DNA from: Mesobacillus maritimus
GTDB lineage: Bacteria > Bacillota > Bacilli > Bacillales > Cytobacillaceae
DNA: 64,000 nt
NCBI RefSeq assembly: GCF_019749255.1
Contig: NZ_JACWFH010000008.1
Span: forward strand, 415,937-479,936
Reading direction: 5' to 3'
The translations under genes and the position numbers were made by a program. Of this stretch, positions 16,847 through 26,889 are shown piece by piece (the first letter of the stretch is position 1; each line of letters starts with the position of its first letter). The notes below the pieces were generated by a model. The model did not search any database, was not told the origin of the DNA, and saw nothing but the letters and a program-made list of their open reading frames with translations.

Positions 16847-16969
16847 GTGAAAAAAAGAAATGAGTATTTAGATCAAAGAAATGATTTTACAGGTCCCGAT
16901 AAAGAGAAACGAAATTATCCCAAACGACCACAACATGTTCAAATTGAACAAGACAGAGAGAAGAATTAG
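16847..16969 (+). CDS. Small hydrophilic hypothetical protein (40 aa)
   Basis: A 40-codon frame that starts at GTG 16847 (another in-frame GTG lies 6 bases earlier) with an AGAGGTG site at suitable distance. The product is highly charged, rich in Lys, Arg, Asp and Asn, ends QDREKN, and has no hydrophobic segment. A perfect terminator follows after 3 bases. Composition is like small spore-associated or disordered Bacillus proteins, but I do not recognise a family. Confidence 0.5.
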   Translation: MKKRNEYLDQRNDFTGPDKEKRNYPKRPQHVQIEQDREKN

Positions 16970-16972
16970 TTA

Positions 16973-17004
16973 GACAAAAAAACAGCCGAGGCTGTTTTTT
17001 TGTC
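16973..17004. terminator. Bidirectional terminator between small gene and gltC
   Basis: A perfect 15-bp stem around a 2-base centre: GACAAAAAAACAGCC (16973-16987) with GGCTGTTTTTTTGTC (16990-17004). A/T runs on both arms make it functional for both the rightward small gene and leftward gltC. Confidence 0.92.
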
Positions 17005-17014
17005 TATACAAACC

Positions 17015-17917
17015 TTATTTATATTGCTCAAGTATAGCAAAAAAGTTAATGACAAATTGGTAGAATATCTTTTCTGATGGAGCGATTTCTCTTGTTTTAG
17101 GAATGATAATTCCAACTGTTCTAGTTACCTTTGGATCAACGACGGGGATCTTCACAGTAAAACGGGGAACGGATTCTGAAATCGTACTATCTGGAAGAAG
17201 AGTCATACCAATTCCTGCTGATACCAGTCCCTTTAAGGCGTCCATATCCTCCCCTTCGGACGTGATGTTAGGACTAAAGCCAGCCTGTTTACATGCATCT
17301 ACTACGAGTTGTCGAAGGACATAACCCTTTGGAAATAATACAAAGTCATCGGACCTTAAATCGGTTAGAGAGAGACTTTTATTTTTTGCTAAAGGATGTC
17401 CGATATGCACAAGTGCAGATAAACTTTCCGTAAACAATGTGGTTCCTTTTATATCAGCTTCATTGGTTGGAACGGGACCAAGAAAGGCTAAGTCAAGATC
17501 TCCGTTTTTGACAGCTTCTATTAAGGAAGCATATGAACCTTGATTTAAATGGAAGCTGATTTTGGGGTTTTTCTCTCTGAATGCAGAAACAATGGTTGGA
17601 AGTAGATGGCTGGCGAGGCTAGTAGGGTAACCAACCTTAATTGTGCCTTGTTCAGGATCTAAAAACTCTTCTACATGTTGCTTTGCATTGTCTAATTCCT
17701 TCAAGGCTTTTTTTACATGGGTCAGAAAGCTTTTGCCGATTTGTGTTAACTTTACGTTTCTACCCACTCTTTCAAACAGAGAAACTCCTAACTCGTCTTC
17801 AAGCTTGGAGATTTGTAGGCTAACGGCTGATTGGGCAACATGCAAATGGGCAGCGGCCTCTGTTACATGTTCACGCTTGGCTACTTCAGCAAAGTATTGC
17901 AATTGTCTTAATTCCAT
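17015..17917 (-). CDS. gltC: LysR-type regulator GltC
   Basis: LysR-family activator of the divergent glutamate synthase genes, 300 aa. The N-terminal winged helix-turn-helix begins MELRQLQYFAEVAKREHVTEAA, reported here only in part (residues 1-20: MELRQLQYFAEVAKREHVTE), very close to Bacillus subtilis GltC. The C-terminal periplasmic-binding-like domain senses metabolites (2-oxoglutarate and glutamate in B. subtilis). ATG 17917 is chosen because TAGGAGGGATAAA lies directly upstream; a longer frame from 17938 would include this ribosome binding site. It lies opposite gltA, sharing a 127-bp control region. Confidence 0.95.
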   Translation of the reverse strand: MELRQLQYFAEVAKREHVTEAAAHLHVAQSAVSLQISKLEDELGVSLFERVGRNVKLTQIGKSFLTHVKKALKELDNAKQHVEEFLDPEQGTIKVGYPTSLASHLLPTIVSAFREKNPKISFHLNQGSYASLIEAVKNGDLDLAFLGPVPTNEADIKGTTLFTESLSALVHIGHPLAKNKSLSLTDLRSDDFVLFPKGYVLRQLVVDACKQAGFSPNITSEGEDMDALKGLVSAGIGMTLLPDSTISESVPRFTVKIPVVDPKVTRTVGIIIPKTREIAPSEKIFYQFVINFFAILEQYK

Positions 17918-17947
17918 TTTATCCCTCCTATAATTCATATCGAATAT

Positions 17948-17989
17948 AGATTGATTTTATTATAACTATATATTGTTTAATATCAATCT
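17948..17989. promoter_or_regulatory. gltC-gltA intergenic control region with dyad
   Basis: AGATTGAT (17948-17955) and ATCAATCT (17982-17989) form an 8-bp inverted repeat across the AT-rich gltC-gltA intergenic region. GltC binds dyad boxes in this position in B. subtilis. The assignment of these arms to GltC is inference. Confidence 0.5.
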
Positions 17990-18044
17990 GAAAATTAAAA
18001 TATTACTCAGGTGAAAAAAATCGGAAATCTTGGGGGAGATGAAT

Positions 18045-21000
18045 ATGACATTGCATCAAATACCAAAAGCACAAGGTCTCTACCGTCCTGAATTTGAACA
18101 TGACGCATGTGGAATTGGATTATATGCCCACATAAAAGGGGACGCAACACATGAGATTGTAAAAAAGGGACTGGATATGCTTTGTAAACTTGATCATCGT
18201 GGTGGACAGGGGAGTGATCCACTGACAGGTGATGGAGCAGGATTAATGGTACAACTACCAGATGCGTTCTTTCGTAAAGAATGCTCGGAGATGAATCTAC
18301 CCGAAGAAGGGCGCTATGGGGTAGGGATGCTGTTTTTTTCAAGCAACGACCCAAATAGAGAAGAGATCGAATCCTATCTTCACCATTTAATTGAAAAACA
18401 AGGGCAAGTTGTACTAGGCTGGCGGACTGTCCCTGTTGATATCGGAAAAATCGGAAAAAATGCACAGTCATCGGCTCCTATTATTCGCCAACTGTTTGTT
18501 GGCGCAAATGGCAATGGCCATGATGAATTATCTTTTGAACGAGATTTATATATTATTAGAAAACAGGCTGAGAATTGGGGGAAAAAAGAACAGAAGTCTT
18601 TTTACTTTGCAAGCTTTTCAAGTAGAACGATTGTATACAAGGGGCTTTTGACTCCTGAACAGGTTGATGCTTTCTACTTAGATCTACAAGATGAAAGGTT
18701 TGTTTCGGCGTTTGCATTAGTACATTCTCGGTTTAGTACAAATACCTTTCCAAGTTGGGAGCGTGCGCATCCTAATCGGTATTTGATTCATAACGGCGAG
18801 ATTAACACTCTCCGTGGAAATATGAACTGGATGAAAGCTCGTGAAAAACAATTTATATCGGAGGCCTTTGGGAAAGATTTAGAAAAGGTTGTACCTGTTT
18901 TGGACATAGACGGAAGTGACTCTTCGGTTTTAGATAATGCTTTAGAATTCTTGGTGTTAGCTGGGCGAAAACCAGCACATGCTGCAAGGATGCTAATCCC
19001 TGAGCCGTGGGCGAAAAATCCTCATATGTCAAAGGAAAATCGAGCTTTTTACGAGTATCATAGTACCATGATGGAGCCGTGGGATGGACCAACTGCTATT
19101 TCCTTTACGGACGGGAAACAAATTGGAGCTATTTTAGATCGAAATGGACTTCGTCCAGCTCGTTATTATGTAACGAAAGATGATTATATTATTTTTTCTT
19201 CCGAGGTAGGAGTCATTGACGTTGAACCGGAGAATGTTGTGTTCAAGGACCGCTTAAGCCCAGGTAAGATGCTGTTAATTGACCTAGAGGAAGGGCGGAT
19301 CATATCTGATGAGGAAATTAAAGCTGATTTAGCAAGGGAATACCCGTATGAACAATGGCTTTTTGAACAGCTTGTTCGTATAAAAGATATAAAGTTTCAT
19401 ATAGACGAGGAGGAAGTAACAGACCTTTCTATGCGTCAAAAAGCTTTTGGGTACACATATGAAGATATAAACAAATACTTAATTCCATTAGTTGCAGAAG
19501 GAAAAGACCCACTTGGGTCAATGGGAAATGATAGTCCACTAGCGATCTTATCGGATAAGCCACAATCTTTATTCAATTACTTTAAACAACTATTCGCACA
19601 GGTAACCAATCCACCGATTGATGCCATTCGTGAGGAAATTGTTACATCTACTGTCTCGTACTTAGGTAGAGAGGGGAATCTCCTCCATCCGAACGAAGAA
19701 AATTGTCAGCGAATTCAGCTCGAAACGCCAATCTTATCGAATGCGCAGTTAGCTTTATTAAAAACGAACTTATTAGAAGGTTTTGAGAGTAAAGAGATAT
19801 ACACTTTATTTTCTGGAAAATTAGAAGAGGCACTAGAAAGGATTTTCAAAGAGGCTGAAGAGGCCATTTCTAGTGGAGTTAGTCTAATTATTCTTTCAGA
19901 TAAAAAGGTTACTAGAGAAGAGACGGCTGTACCGATTTTATTAGCAGCGAGTGCTCTTCATCAGCATCTTGTGCATAAAGGTTCTCGGACAAAAGTGAGT
20001 ATTATTGTTGAATCGGGTGAAGCAAGGGAAGTCCACCATTTTGCAGCATTGATTGGGTATGGAGTTGATGCCATCAATCCATATCTAGCATTCGCAACTT
20101 ATCACCAGGCTGTACAGGAAGGGAAAATTTCGGTCACATACGAAAAGGCTGTTGAGAAATATATTCAAGCAGTGACAGAAGGCGTTGTAAAAGTAATGTC
20201 AAAAATGGGGATCTCGACGGTACAAAGCTATCGGGGGGCGCAAATTTTCGAAGCTGTTGGAATCAGCCACAGCGTAATTGATCGCTATTTTACAGGAACA
20301 GCATCTCAGCTTGGTGGGAACGATATCGAAATCATAGAGAAGGAAGCAAAGCTTATTCATGATAAAGCCTTTTCCGATGATGATCCATCGCTTGAATCAG
20401 GGAGTGACTTCCAATGGCGTAAAACGGGAGAACACCACGCCTTCAACCCGAAAACGATTCACACTTTGCAATGGGCAACGCGGAAAAATGATTATAAGCT
20501 GTTTAAACAGTTCTCAAAAGCTGCCGATGAAGAAAGAATTGGTTTCCTCCGAAATTTATTTAGATTTAATTCCAGACAACAGTCAATTCCGTTGGAGGAA
20601 GTGGAATCTGTTGATTCCATCGTGAAAAGGTTTAAAACCGGCGCGATGTCGTTTGGCTCTTTAAGTAAAGAGGCTCATGAAACCTTGGCGATTGCGATGA
20701 ACCGTTTAGGGGGTAAAAGTAATAGTGGCGAAGGTGGAGAAGACCCAAGTCGATTTACTCCAGATGAAAATGGTGATTTGCGGCGTAGTGCGATTAAACA
20801 GATTGCTTCTGGTCGCTTTGGGGTGAAAAGTCATTATTTAGTTCATGCTGATGAATTGCAAATTAAAATGGCCCAAGGTGCAAAGCCAGGGGAAGGTGGT
20901 CAACTTCCGGGAAACAAGGTATATCCATGGGTCGCTGATGTCCGTGGTTCAACTCCAGGGGTCGGGTTAATATCACCGCCACCGCATCATGATATATACT

Positions 21001-22592
21001 CCATTGAGGATTTAGCTCAACTAATTCATGATTTAAAAAATGCCAATAGGGATGCAAGAATCAGTGTGAAGCTTGTTTCTAAGGCTGGAGTTGGAACGAT
21101 TGCTGCTGGTGTAGCAAAAGGTGCAGCAGACGTGATTGTTATTAGTGGCTATGACGGAGGTACAGGTGCTTCACCTAAAACGAGTATTAAACATACAGGT
21201 CTTCCGTGGGAGCTTGGTCTTGCTGAAGCACATCAAACACTGATGTTAAACGGACTACGTAATCGAGTCGTGTTGGAGACAGATGGTAAATTAATGACAG
21301 GTAAGGATGTTGTCATGGCTGCTCTGTTCGGAGCAGAAGAATTTGCGTTTGCAACCGCGCCACTTGTTGTACTAGGTTGCGTCATGATGAGAGCATGTCA
21401 TTTAGATACTTGCCCAGTCGGTGTTGCCACACAGAACCCTGAGCTTCGGAAGAAGTTTGCTGGTGAAGCTGATTATATTGTGAACTATATGCGGTTTATT
21501 GCCGAAGAAGTTCGGGAATTCATGGCTGAGCTGGGATTTAGAAGTGTCGATGAAATGGTAGGGCGTACAGATGTGTTAACAGTAGGAGAACGGGCAAAAG
21601 CACACTGGAAAGCAAAGTATCTAGATTTATCCACGTTGGTGTATCAACCAAAAGGTGAACGAATTTTCAGTATACCGCAAAATCATAGAATTGATGAATC
21701 GCTTGATATTCAAAAATTGTTGCCTGCTGTTCAAGGGGCGTTAATACATCAGAACCCAGTTGATGTCCATTTTCCAATTACCAATGTAAACCGTGTAGTT
21801 GGAACGATTGTCGGAAGTGAAGTTACCAAGCTCTATGGAGAAGAGGGCTTACCAGAAGATACAATCATCCTGCGTTTTACTGGTTCCGCGGGGCAGAGTT
21901 TCGGTGCATTTGTACCAAAAGGAATGACTTTATTATTAACTGGTGATGTGAATGATTACATCGGAAAAGGACTATCTGGAGGGAAAATCGCTGTTAAATC
22001 TCACGAGCCCTCGAAGCTATACTCAGCTGGAAATGTCATTGCCGGAAATGTTGCCTTCTATGGAGCAACAAGCGGTGAAGCATATATCAGTGGTCGTGCT
22101 GGAGAACGTTTTGCCGTCCGTAACAGTGGAGCTAATTTAGTTGTTGAAGGGATCGGTGACCATGGGTGTGAATATATGACTGGTGGTCGTGTCGTTATTT
22201 TAGGTGATGTAGGGAAAAATTTCGGAGCTGGTATGTCTGGTGGAATTGCTTACGTCCTTGCAGATAATCATAATGAGTTTACAGAATTATGCAATATGGA
22301 TATGGTTCAGTTAGAAAGAATAACCGAAGAAAACGAAATGAATGAGGTTAAAGAATTGGTGGAAAACCACTTGCGCTATACAGACAGTGCCAAAGCAAAC
22401 TATGTGCTTGAGAACTGGGAGAATGTCTCTAAACAATTTGTTAAGATCATTCCAAATGATTTTAAGCGGATGGTAGGTAAGATTCAAGAACAAAAGGCTG
22501 CGGGCTTAACGGAAGAACAAGCAATTATGCGTGCCTTCGAAGCGAACGCAAAGCAGAAAAAACAAACTGAACAACCAGAATCGCTAGTATAG
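18045..22592 (+). CDS. gltA: Glutamate synthase (NADPH), large subunit
   Basis: GOGAT large subunit, 1515 aa: it transfers the glutamine amide to 2-oxoglutarate to form two glutamates. Domains in order are the class II glutaminase (Cys22 in EHDACGIG becomes the N-terminal nucleophile after propeptide removal), a central domain, the FMN/synthase barrel (GAMSFGSLSKEAHE, 3Fe-4S cysteines in GCVMMRACHLDTCPVG) and the C-terminal beta-helix GXGXG domain. ATG 18045 is preferred because GGGGGAG lies 6 bases before it; TTG 18030 would place this site inside the gene. It is followed 19 bases later by gltB and faces gltC. Confidence 0.97.
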   Translation: MTLHQIPKAQGLYRPEFEHDACGIGLYAHIKGDATHEIVKKGLDMLCKLDHRGGQGSDPLTGDGAGLMVQLPDAFFRKECSEMNLPEEGRYGVGMLFFSSNDPNREEIESYLHHLIEKQGQVVLGWRTVPVDIGKIGKNAQSSAPIIRQLFVGANGNGHDELSFERDLYIIRKQAENWGKKEQKSFYFASFSSRTIVYKGLLTPEQVDAFYLDLQDERFVSAFALVHSRFSTNTFPSWERAHPNRYLIHNGEINTLRGNMNWMKAREKQFISEAFGKDLEKVVPVLDIDGSDSSVLDNALEFLVLAGRKPAHAARMLIPEPWAKNPHMSKENRAFYEYHSTMMEPWDGPTAISFTDGKQIGAILDRNGLRPARYYVTKDDYIIFSSEVGVIDVEPENVVFKDRLSPGKMLLIDLEEGRIISDEEIKADLAREYPYEQWLFEQLVRIKDIKFHIDEEEVTDLSMRQKAFGYTYEDINKYLIPLVAEGKDPLGSMGNDSPLAILSDKPQSLFNYFKQLFAQVTNPPIDAIREEIVTSTVSYLGREGNLLHPNEENCQRIQLETPILSNAQLALLKTNLLEGFESKEIYTLFSGKLEEALERIFKEAEEAISSGVSLIILSDKKVTREETAVPILLAASALHQHLVHKGSRTKVSIIVESGEAREVHHFAALIGYGVDAINPYLAFATYHQAVQEGKISVTYEKAVEKYIQAVTEGVVKVMSKMGISTVQSYRGAQIFEAVGISHSVIDRYFTGTASQLGGNDIEIIEKEAKLIHDKAFSDDDPSLESGSDFQWRKTGEHHAFNPKTIHTLQWATRKNDYKLFKQFSKAADEERIGFLRNLFRFNSRQQSIPLEEVESVDSIVKRFKTGAMSFGSLSKEAHETLAIAMNRLGGKSNSGEGGEDPSRFTPDENGDLRRSAIKQIASGRFGVKSHYLVHADELQIKMAQGAKPGEGGQLPGNKVYPWVADVRGSTPGVGLISPPPHHDIYSIEDLAQLIHDLKNANRDARISVKLVSKAGVGTIAAGVAKGAADVIVISGYDGGTGASPKTSIKHTGLPWELGLAEAHQTLMLNGLRNRVVLETDGKLMTGKDVVMAALFGAEEFAFATAPLVVLGCVMMRACHLDTCPVGVATQNPELRKKFAGEADYIVNYMRFIAEEVREFMAELGFRSVDEMVGRTDVLTVGERAKAHWKAKYLDLSTLVYQPKGERIFSIPQNHRIDESLDIQKLLPAVQGALIHQNPVDVHFPITNVNRVVGTIVGSEVTKLYGEEGLPEDTIILRFTGSAGQSFGAFVPKGMTLLLTGDVNDYIGKGLSGGKIAVKSHEPSKLYSAGNVIAGNVAFYGATSGEAYISGRAGERFAVRNSGANLVVEGIGDHGCEYMTGGRVVILGDVGKNFGAGMSGGIAYVLADNHNEFTELCNMDMVQLERITEENEMNEVKELVENHLRYTDSAKANYVLENWENVSKQFVKIIPNDFKRMVGKIQEQKAAGLTEEQAIMRAFEANAKQKKQTEQPESLV

Positions 22593-22611
22593 TAGGAAAG
22601 GGGAGAGGAAG

Positions 22612-24093
22612 ATGGGAAAAGCAACTGGATTTATGGAATATACCCGTGAAAAGACGAAAGAACGGAACCCTATTACGCGTATAAACGATTGGAAAGAATA
22701 TTCCGCTCCTTTATCTGATGTAGCACTTAAGAAACAAGGGGCAAGATGTATGGATTGCGGAACTCCTTTTTGTCATATGGGCATGGAGCTTGAAGGAGCA
22801 ACAACAGGCTGCCCAATAAATAACCTAATCCCAGAATGGAACGATTTAGTTTATCATGGTCGGTGGAAAGAAGCACTAGACCGTTTGCTCAAAACAAATA
22901 ATTTCCCGGAGTTCACAGGGCGGGTTTGCCCTGCCCCTTGTGAGGGGTCTTGTACGTTAGCGATCAATGACCCTGCTGTAGCAATTAAAAGCATTGAGCG
23001 AACCATCATTGATAAAGGATTTGAAAACGGCTGGATAACTCCGCGAATTCCAACGAAAAGGACAGGAAAGAAAATTGCCGTTATCGGTTCCGGACCTGCA
23101 GGACTGGCAAGTGCTGATCAACTCAACCAAGTGGGGCACCTTGTTACTGTTTATGAGCGTGCCGATCGTCCTGGAGGTTTGCTGATGTATGGTATTCCGA
23201 ATATGAAGTTGGAAAAAGAAGTGGTGAAACGTAGGATTAGTCTTTTAACACAAGAAGGAATTAACTTTGTTCCCAATACAGAAGTTGGGAAAGATATTAC
23301 CGCTGAAGAGTTACGTAAGAATTACGATGCGGTTATCCTTTGTACAGGTGCGCAAAAACAACGGGATTTAGAGATTGAAGGTCGACAGGCAAAAGGAATA
23401 CATTTTGCGATGGACTATTTAACGACAACAACAAAAAGTCTATTAGATTCTAATTTTAGAGACAAGCATTTCATTAATACGGAAGGCAAGGATGTTATTG
23501 TAATTGGTGGAGGAGACACGGGTGCAGACTGTGTAGCCACTGCGCTGCGCCAGAAATGCAATAGTGTGATACAGTTTGGCAAACATCCGCAACTCCCAAC
23601 CTCAAGAACACCAGATAATTTGTGGCCGGCCTTTCCTAATGTATTTACCTTGGATTACGCCTATGAAGAAGCGAATGCAAAGTTTGGTGAAGACCCACGC
23701 CAATATTCGATTCAAACTAAGAAAATTGTTGCAGATGAAAATGGCGAAGTGAAAGAACTGCATACGATCCAAATGGAGAAATACAAGGGCGAGGACGGGC
23801 GCTACTATTTTAAAGAAATTCCAGGGACGGAAAAAGTTTGGCCAGCGCAACATGTGTTTATTGCAATTGGTTTCGAGGGGACAGAACAATCACTATTAAA
23901 CCAATTTGCGGTAGAAACCAACAATAACAGAGTGAAGGCAACTTATGGAGAATATAAAACCAATGTTGAGGGTGTCTTTGCAGCAGGAGACGCAAGAAGA
24001 GGCCAAAGCCTGATTGTCTGGGCAATTAATGAAGGACGTGAAGCTGCTAGAGAAGTAGACCGTTATTTGATGGGAAGCACTTTGTTACCATAA
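22612..24093 (+). CDS. gltB: Glutamate synthase, small subunit
   Basis: NADPH-oxidising subunit of GOGAT, 493 aa. N-terminal cysteines for two 4Fe-4S clusters are in CMDCGTPFC and [11 protein letters not shown], with further Cys in [11 protein letters not shown]. The FAD site is [10 protein letters not shown] (about residue 155) and the NADPH site is [10 protein letters not shown] (about residue 300). It forms the electron input to GltA. A GGAAAGGGGAGAGGA site precedes the ATG. A terminator follows, so gltAB is a two-gene operon. Confidence 0.97.
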   Translation: MGKATGFMEYTREKTKERNPITRINDWKEYSAPLSDVALKKQGARCMDCGTPFCHMGMELEGATTGCPINNLIPEWNDLVYHGRWKEALDRLLKTNNFPEFTGRVCPAPCEGSCTLAINDPAVAIKSIERTIIDKGFENGWITPRIPTKRTGKKIAVIGSGPAGLASADQLNQVGHLVTVYERADRPGGLLMYGIPNMKLEKEVVKRRISLLTQEGINFVPNTEVGKDITAEELRKNYDAVILCTGAQKQRDLEIEGRQAKGIHFAMDYLTTTTKSLLDSNFRDKHFINTEGKDVIVIGGGDTGADCVATALRQKCNSVIQFGKHPQLPTSRTPDNLWPAFPNVFTLDYAYEEANAKFGEDPRQYSIQTKKIVADENGEVKELHTIQMEKYKGEDGRYYFKEIPGTEKVWPAQHVFIAIGFEGTEQSLLNQFAVETNNNRVKATYGEYKTNVEGVFAAGDARRGQSLIVWAINEGREAAREVDRYLMGSTLLP

Positions 24094-24110
24094 AACAAAA
24101 ACAGGTAAGG

Positions 24111-24145
24111 GCTCAAATCCAAATTATGCGGATTTGGGCTTTTTT
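24111..24145 (+). terminator. Terminator of gltAB
   Basis: GCTCAAATCC (24111-24120) pairs with GGATTTGGGC (24130-24139, one G-U), followed by six T. Confidence 0.85.
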
Positions 24146-24233
24146 CTTATTCTACATAAAAATTTATAACTGTTTGTATTTTAGGAAAAGTCGTATAATT
24201 AGAGGATAGAAGATATTTAAAGAGGTGATAAGG

Positions 24234-24455
24234 TTGACTGGGACAATAACGATCATAATGGTCTTTTCGATTCCGCTAGTTGCAATCGTAACAAGTCATT
24301 TTCAAAAACAAACAAAAATGAAACAAGAAATGTTGAAAGACGAGTTAGAACTTGAAAGATTAAAGAATCAAAACTTTTTAATTGAAACCGAAAAGATGAA
24401 ACTTGAACTAGAAAAAATGACGATTGAGCAAAAAGACGGTTTGAAAATCAAATAA
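24234..24455 (+). CDS. Small membrane-anchored coiled-coil protein
   Basis: Protein of 73 aa with one N-terminal transmembrane helix (about residues 4-22) followed by a long charged helix (about 30-70) with heptad-like Leu/Met spacing, a PspB-like layout. TTG 24234 has AGAGGTG 6 bases upstream; the in-frame GTG at 24225 overlaps that site and is unlikely. The next gene, 70 bases downstream, encodes another small membrane protein, so the two may form a unit. I do not recognise a named family. Confidence 0.65.
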   Translation: MTGTITIIMVFSIPLVAIVTSHFQKQTKMKQEMLKDELELERLKNQNFLIETEKMKLELEKMTIEQKDGLKIK

Positions 24456-24525
24456 CTTCACATTGTACGAGGAACTATACTATCGTTAAAGATAGAAAGC
24501 CAACTTAAGAAAGGGGGATAACTGT

Positions 24526-24828
24526 ATGGCTACATCAACAATTTTAAAGTGGATAACTGGTGGTTTGGAAGCATTCTTAGGAATACCAATCCTTGGGGGA
24601 GCAATCGTTATTGGATTTGGGTGGACTCCGTTGTTTGTGATGCTTGTTTTGCATATTGTTACTTTAATCTTTTCTGTCAAAGAGTTTCAAAATAGATACG
24701 GCAGTATAATGGGAATCATTACATCAGTGCTTGCATGGATTCCGGTCGTAGGGATGGTTTTGCATATCATTACTGGGTTGCTCCTATTGATTGATGCATA
24801 TCGGTCTAAAGCTCATCAATATAGATAA
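24526..24828 (+). CDS. Small polytopic membrane protein (100 aa)
   Basis: Hydrophobic protein with three to four membrane segments (about 8-32, 34-50, 60-75 and 77-92) and a short basic C-terminal tail. An AAAGGGGG site precedes ATG 24526. It follows the coiled-coil membrane protein in the same orientation. I do not recognise it as a transporter or enzyme; a role as an envelope-stress component with its neighbour is a guess from layout only. Confidence 0.7.
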   Translation: MATSTILKWITGGLEAFLGIPILGGAIVIGFGWTPLFVMLVLHIVTLIFSVKEFQNRYGSIMGIITSVLAWIPVVGMVLHIITGLLLLIDAYRSKAHQYR

Positions 24829-24959
24829 ATTGGTTATGTGAATCAAAGGGGCATACCGTCAAGGTGTGTCCTTCCTTATATACACCCATCTTTTCTTGAC
24901 ATGCAGATAGAAAGTATAAGAAACTTTACTTACAGAGTACCACAGAAAGGATAGGAAGT

Positions 24960-26075
24960 ATGATTAGAGGCCGTAATGATGATTGCCCTTGTGGCAGTGG
25001 GAAAAAGTATAAAAAATGCTGCTTAAATAAGGTTGTTTCTATGGATGAAATTATTGGCAAAGAATTGAATCATCTTCAGGAACAGCTTTACGGATATTTT
25101 GAACAAAAAGACGCCGAAATGTTTTATTCCATACTTGATCATTATTTTCCGGAAGATGAAATTTCGGAGGAAGAGGGAATTCTTCTAACCACACTCCTAA
25201 TATTATGGGCAACATTAGAAAAGCCTTTTATGAAAATAACATTAGTCCAACAATTCATTGAAGATAAGCGCCGAGGAAAGCAGCTCCGTCCTGCAGTTAT
25301 GACTCAGCTAGAGAAATGGAGTAATATCCCTCCAAGTTTTTCTAAGATTATTAACATGACCGATGGTAACTGGATGGAAGTTGAAGATGTCGCTACGAAG
25401 GAAATAAAACGAGTGAAAGTATTTGATAATGCTCCAGAGCTAGAAGTAGGGATGTCTCTTTTAGGATTCCTATTGCCATACGGTAGTTATTATTCCTACT
25501 TTTTATTAGCCCTACATTTTGGAGAGGGAGATGGAGACATTGTTGCTGATACCTTATCTCAGTTATATGGTGACAGTGACTATAAAGAGTTCTCAGAATT
25601 CCTCTCTATTGAGTTTCCATATATATTAAATTGGGTATTGTTTGATTTTGATCCTGTTGAAGAATTGCGTTGGGATGATCCTGCCTATTTTAGAGTCGTG
25701 GATCTCTTTGCAGAGAGGGCGACACAAGATTACGAATACTCCAATCAGCTTCTTGATCTTGGGGCAATCATGTGGAATATCTATTGTCTAAAAGAGAAGC
25801 CTAGTATAAGGAAGCCAGAAGTCTACGCAGCAGGTCTTCATTATTTTATTGATACCAATATCCCAGGACTGGGTATCCTTACTCAAAAAGAGTTAGCTGA
25901 TAGGTATGGAGTGAGTGCAACAGCTTTATCTAAGGCCTATCGAAAAATGGAGGAAGGCTTGAATGATGAGGTGGAAAAATTAGATCAATTCATGGAAAGA
26001 GCAATGAAGGATGAAATGTTAAATCGAGCGGGTTTGAAAAGAGAAAAACAATCTCACAAAAGATTTTTTGAGTAA
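24960..26075 (+). CDS. SEC-C motif protein
   Basis: Soluble 371-aa protein with an N-terminal SEC-C zinc-binding motif, DCPCGSGKKYKKCC (residues 7-20), like that at the C-terminus of SecA, where it binds zinc and SecB or ribosomes. The middle is acidic and helical without a recognised domain. Near the C-terminus (about 310-335) a segment LTQKELADRYGVSATALSKA looks like a helix-turn-helix, suggesting possible nucleic-acid contact. A GGATAGGAAG site precedes ATG 24960 and a terminator follows. The function is unknown. Confidence 0.8.
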   Translation: MIRGRNDDCPCGSGKKYKKCCLNKVVSMDEIIGKELNHLQEQLYGYFEQKDAEMFYSILDHYFPEDEISEEEGILLTTLLILWATLEKPFMKITLVQQFIEDKRRGKQLRPAVMTQLEKWSNIPPSFSKIINMTDGNWMEVEDVATKEIKRVKVFDNAPELEVGMSLLGFLLPYGSYYSYFLLALHFGEGDGDIVADTLSQLYGDSDYKEFSEFLSIEFPYILNWVLFDFDPVEELRWDDPAYFRVVDLFAERATQDYEYSNQLLDLGAIMWNIYCLKEKPSIRKPEVYAAGLHYFIDTNIPGLGILTQKELADRYGVSATALSKAYRKMEEGLNDEVEKLDQFMERAMKDEMLNRAGLKREKQSHKRFFE

Positions 26076-26082
26076 GTCGGGG

Positions 26083-26113
26083 ACAGCCTAGATCTTCTAG
26101 GCTGTTTTATTTT
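26083..26113 (+). terminator. Terminator of the SEC-C protein gene
   Basis: ACAGCCTAG (26083-26091) pairs with CTAGGCTGT (26097-26105), followed by TTTATTTT. Confidence 0.85.
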
Positions 26114-26187
26114 GGCTCTTTGTTTACGTTAAATTTAGCTTAAAATACGATCTCGACGAAAACAGCATTCATTAAGAAAATATCTTC

Positions 26188-26862
26188 TTAACACACTTTT
26201 TGAATCAATTCTACTGAGTTATTTTTCGGAGAGTTCACTAGCGAGCTTACTTCGTATGCATCCATTAGTTCCCTATCTAATGGATGAAGTAAATGATTCA
26301 GGTCGTTCAGGGTACTTTTAGGATTAAGCCAAACTTTTTCATCTTCAGGCTTTAATATGACAGGCATACGGTCATGAATCTCATGAACAAGTTCATTGGC
26401 TTTGGTGGTTACAACTGTACAAGAAAAGATGGACTGCCCGTCAGCAGACGTCCATTTCTCCCAGAGACCAGCCATCGCAAATAAATCATTTGATTTTAAT
26501 TTAATTCGCATAGGTGTTTTTTGTTTTTGTTCATCCCGCTTCCATTCATAAAAACTATCAGCCACAATTAAACAACGTTTATTTCGATAAGCGTTCCGAT
26601 AGCTAGGTTTCTCAGCAAGCGTTTCTGCTCTTGCATTAATCATTTTATATCCGATTTTTGGATCCTTAGCCCATGGTGGAATTAGTCCCCACTTTAAATA
26701 CCCCATTTTATTAATGGAACCATTATTTAGAACAGCTATTACAGATTGAGAGGGTGCAACATTATAATTGGGGCTATAATCTTCATCCAAGACAAAGGAT
26801 GCTATATCGAATCGGTCAATTAGCTGTTCAAACGTTGCTGTTAGCGTAAAACGACCACACAT
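26188..26862 (-). CDS. SRAP (HMCES/YedK) family DNA-protein crosslinking protein
   Basis: Member of the SOS-response-associated peptidase family, 224 aa, which forms a covalent thiazolidine crosslink to abasic sites in single-stranded DNA through Cys2. MCGRF is at the very N-terminus, NARAETL and the conserved Glu and His (ADSFYEWKR, VHEIHDRMPVIL) follow. ATG 26862 is chosen so that Cys is residue 2, as the mechanism requires; an upstream GTG (26871) overlaps the GAGGTG ribosome binding site. It lies just downstream of a co-oriented MFS gene. Confidence 0.92.
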   Translation of the reverse strand: MCGRFTLTATFEQLIDRFDIASFVLDEDYSPNYNVAPSQSVIAVLNNGSINKMGYLKWGLIPPWAKDPKIGYKMINARAETLAEKPSYRNAYRNKRCLIVADSFYEWKRDEQKQKTPMRIKLKSNDLFAMAGLWEKWTSADGQSIFSCTVVTTKANELVHEIHDRMPVILKPEDEKVWLNPKSTLNDLNHLLHPLDRELMDAYEVSSLVNSPKNNSVELIQKVC

Positions 26863-26889
26863 GTTCTTCACCTCAATATCATTCTTTAC

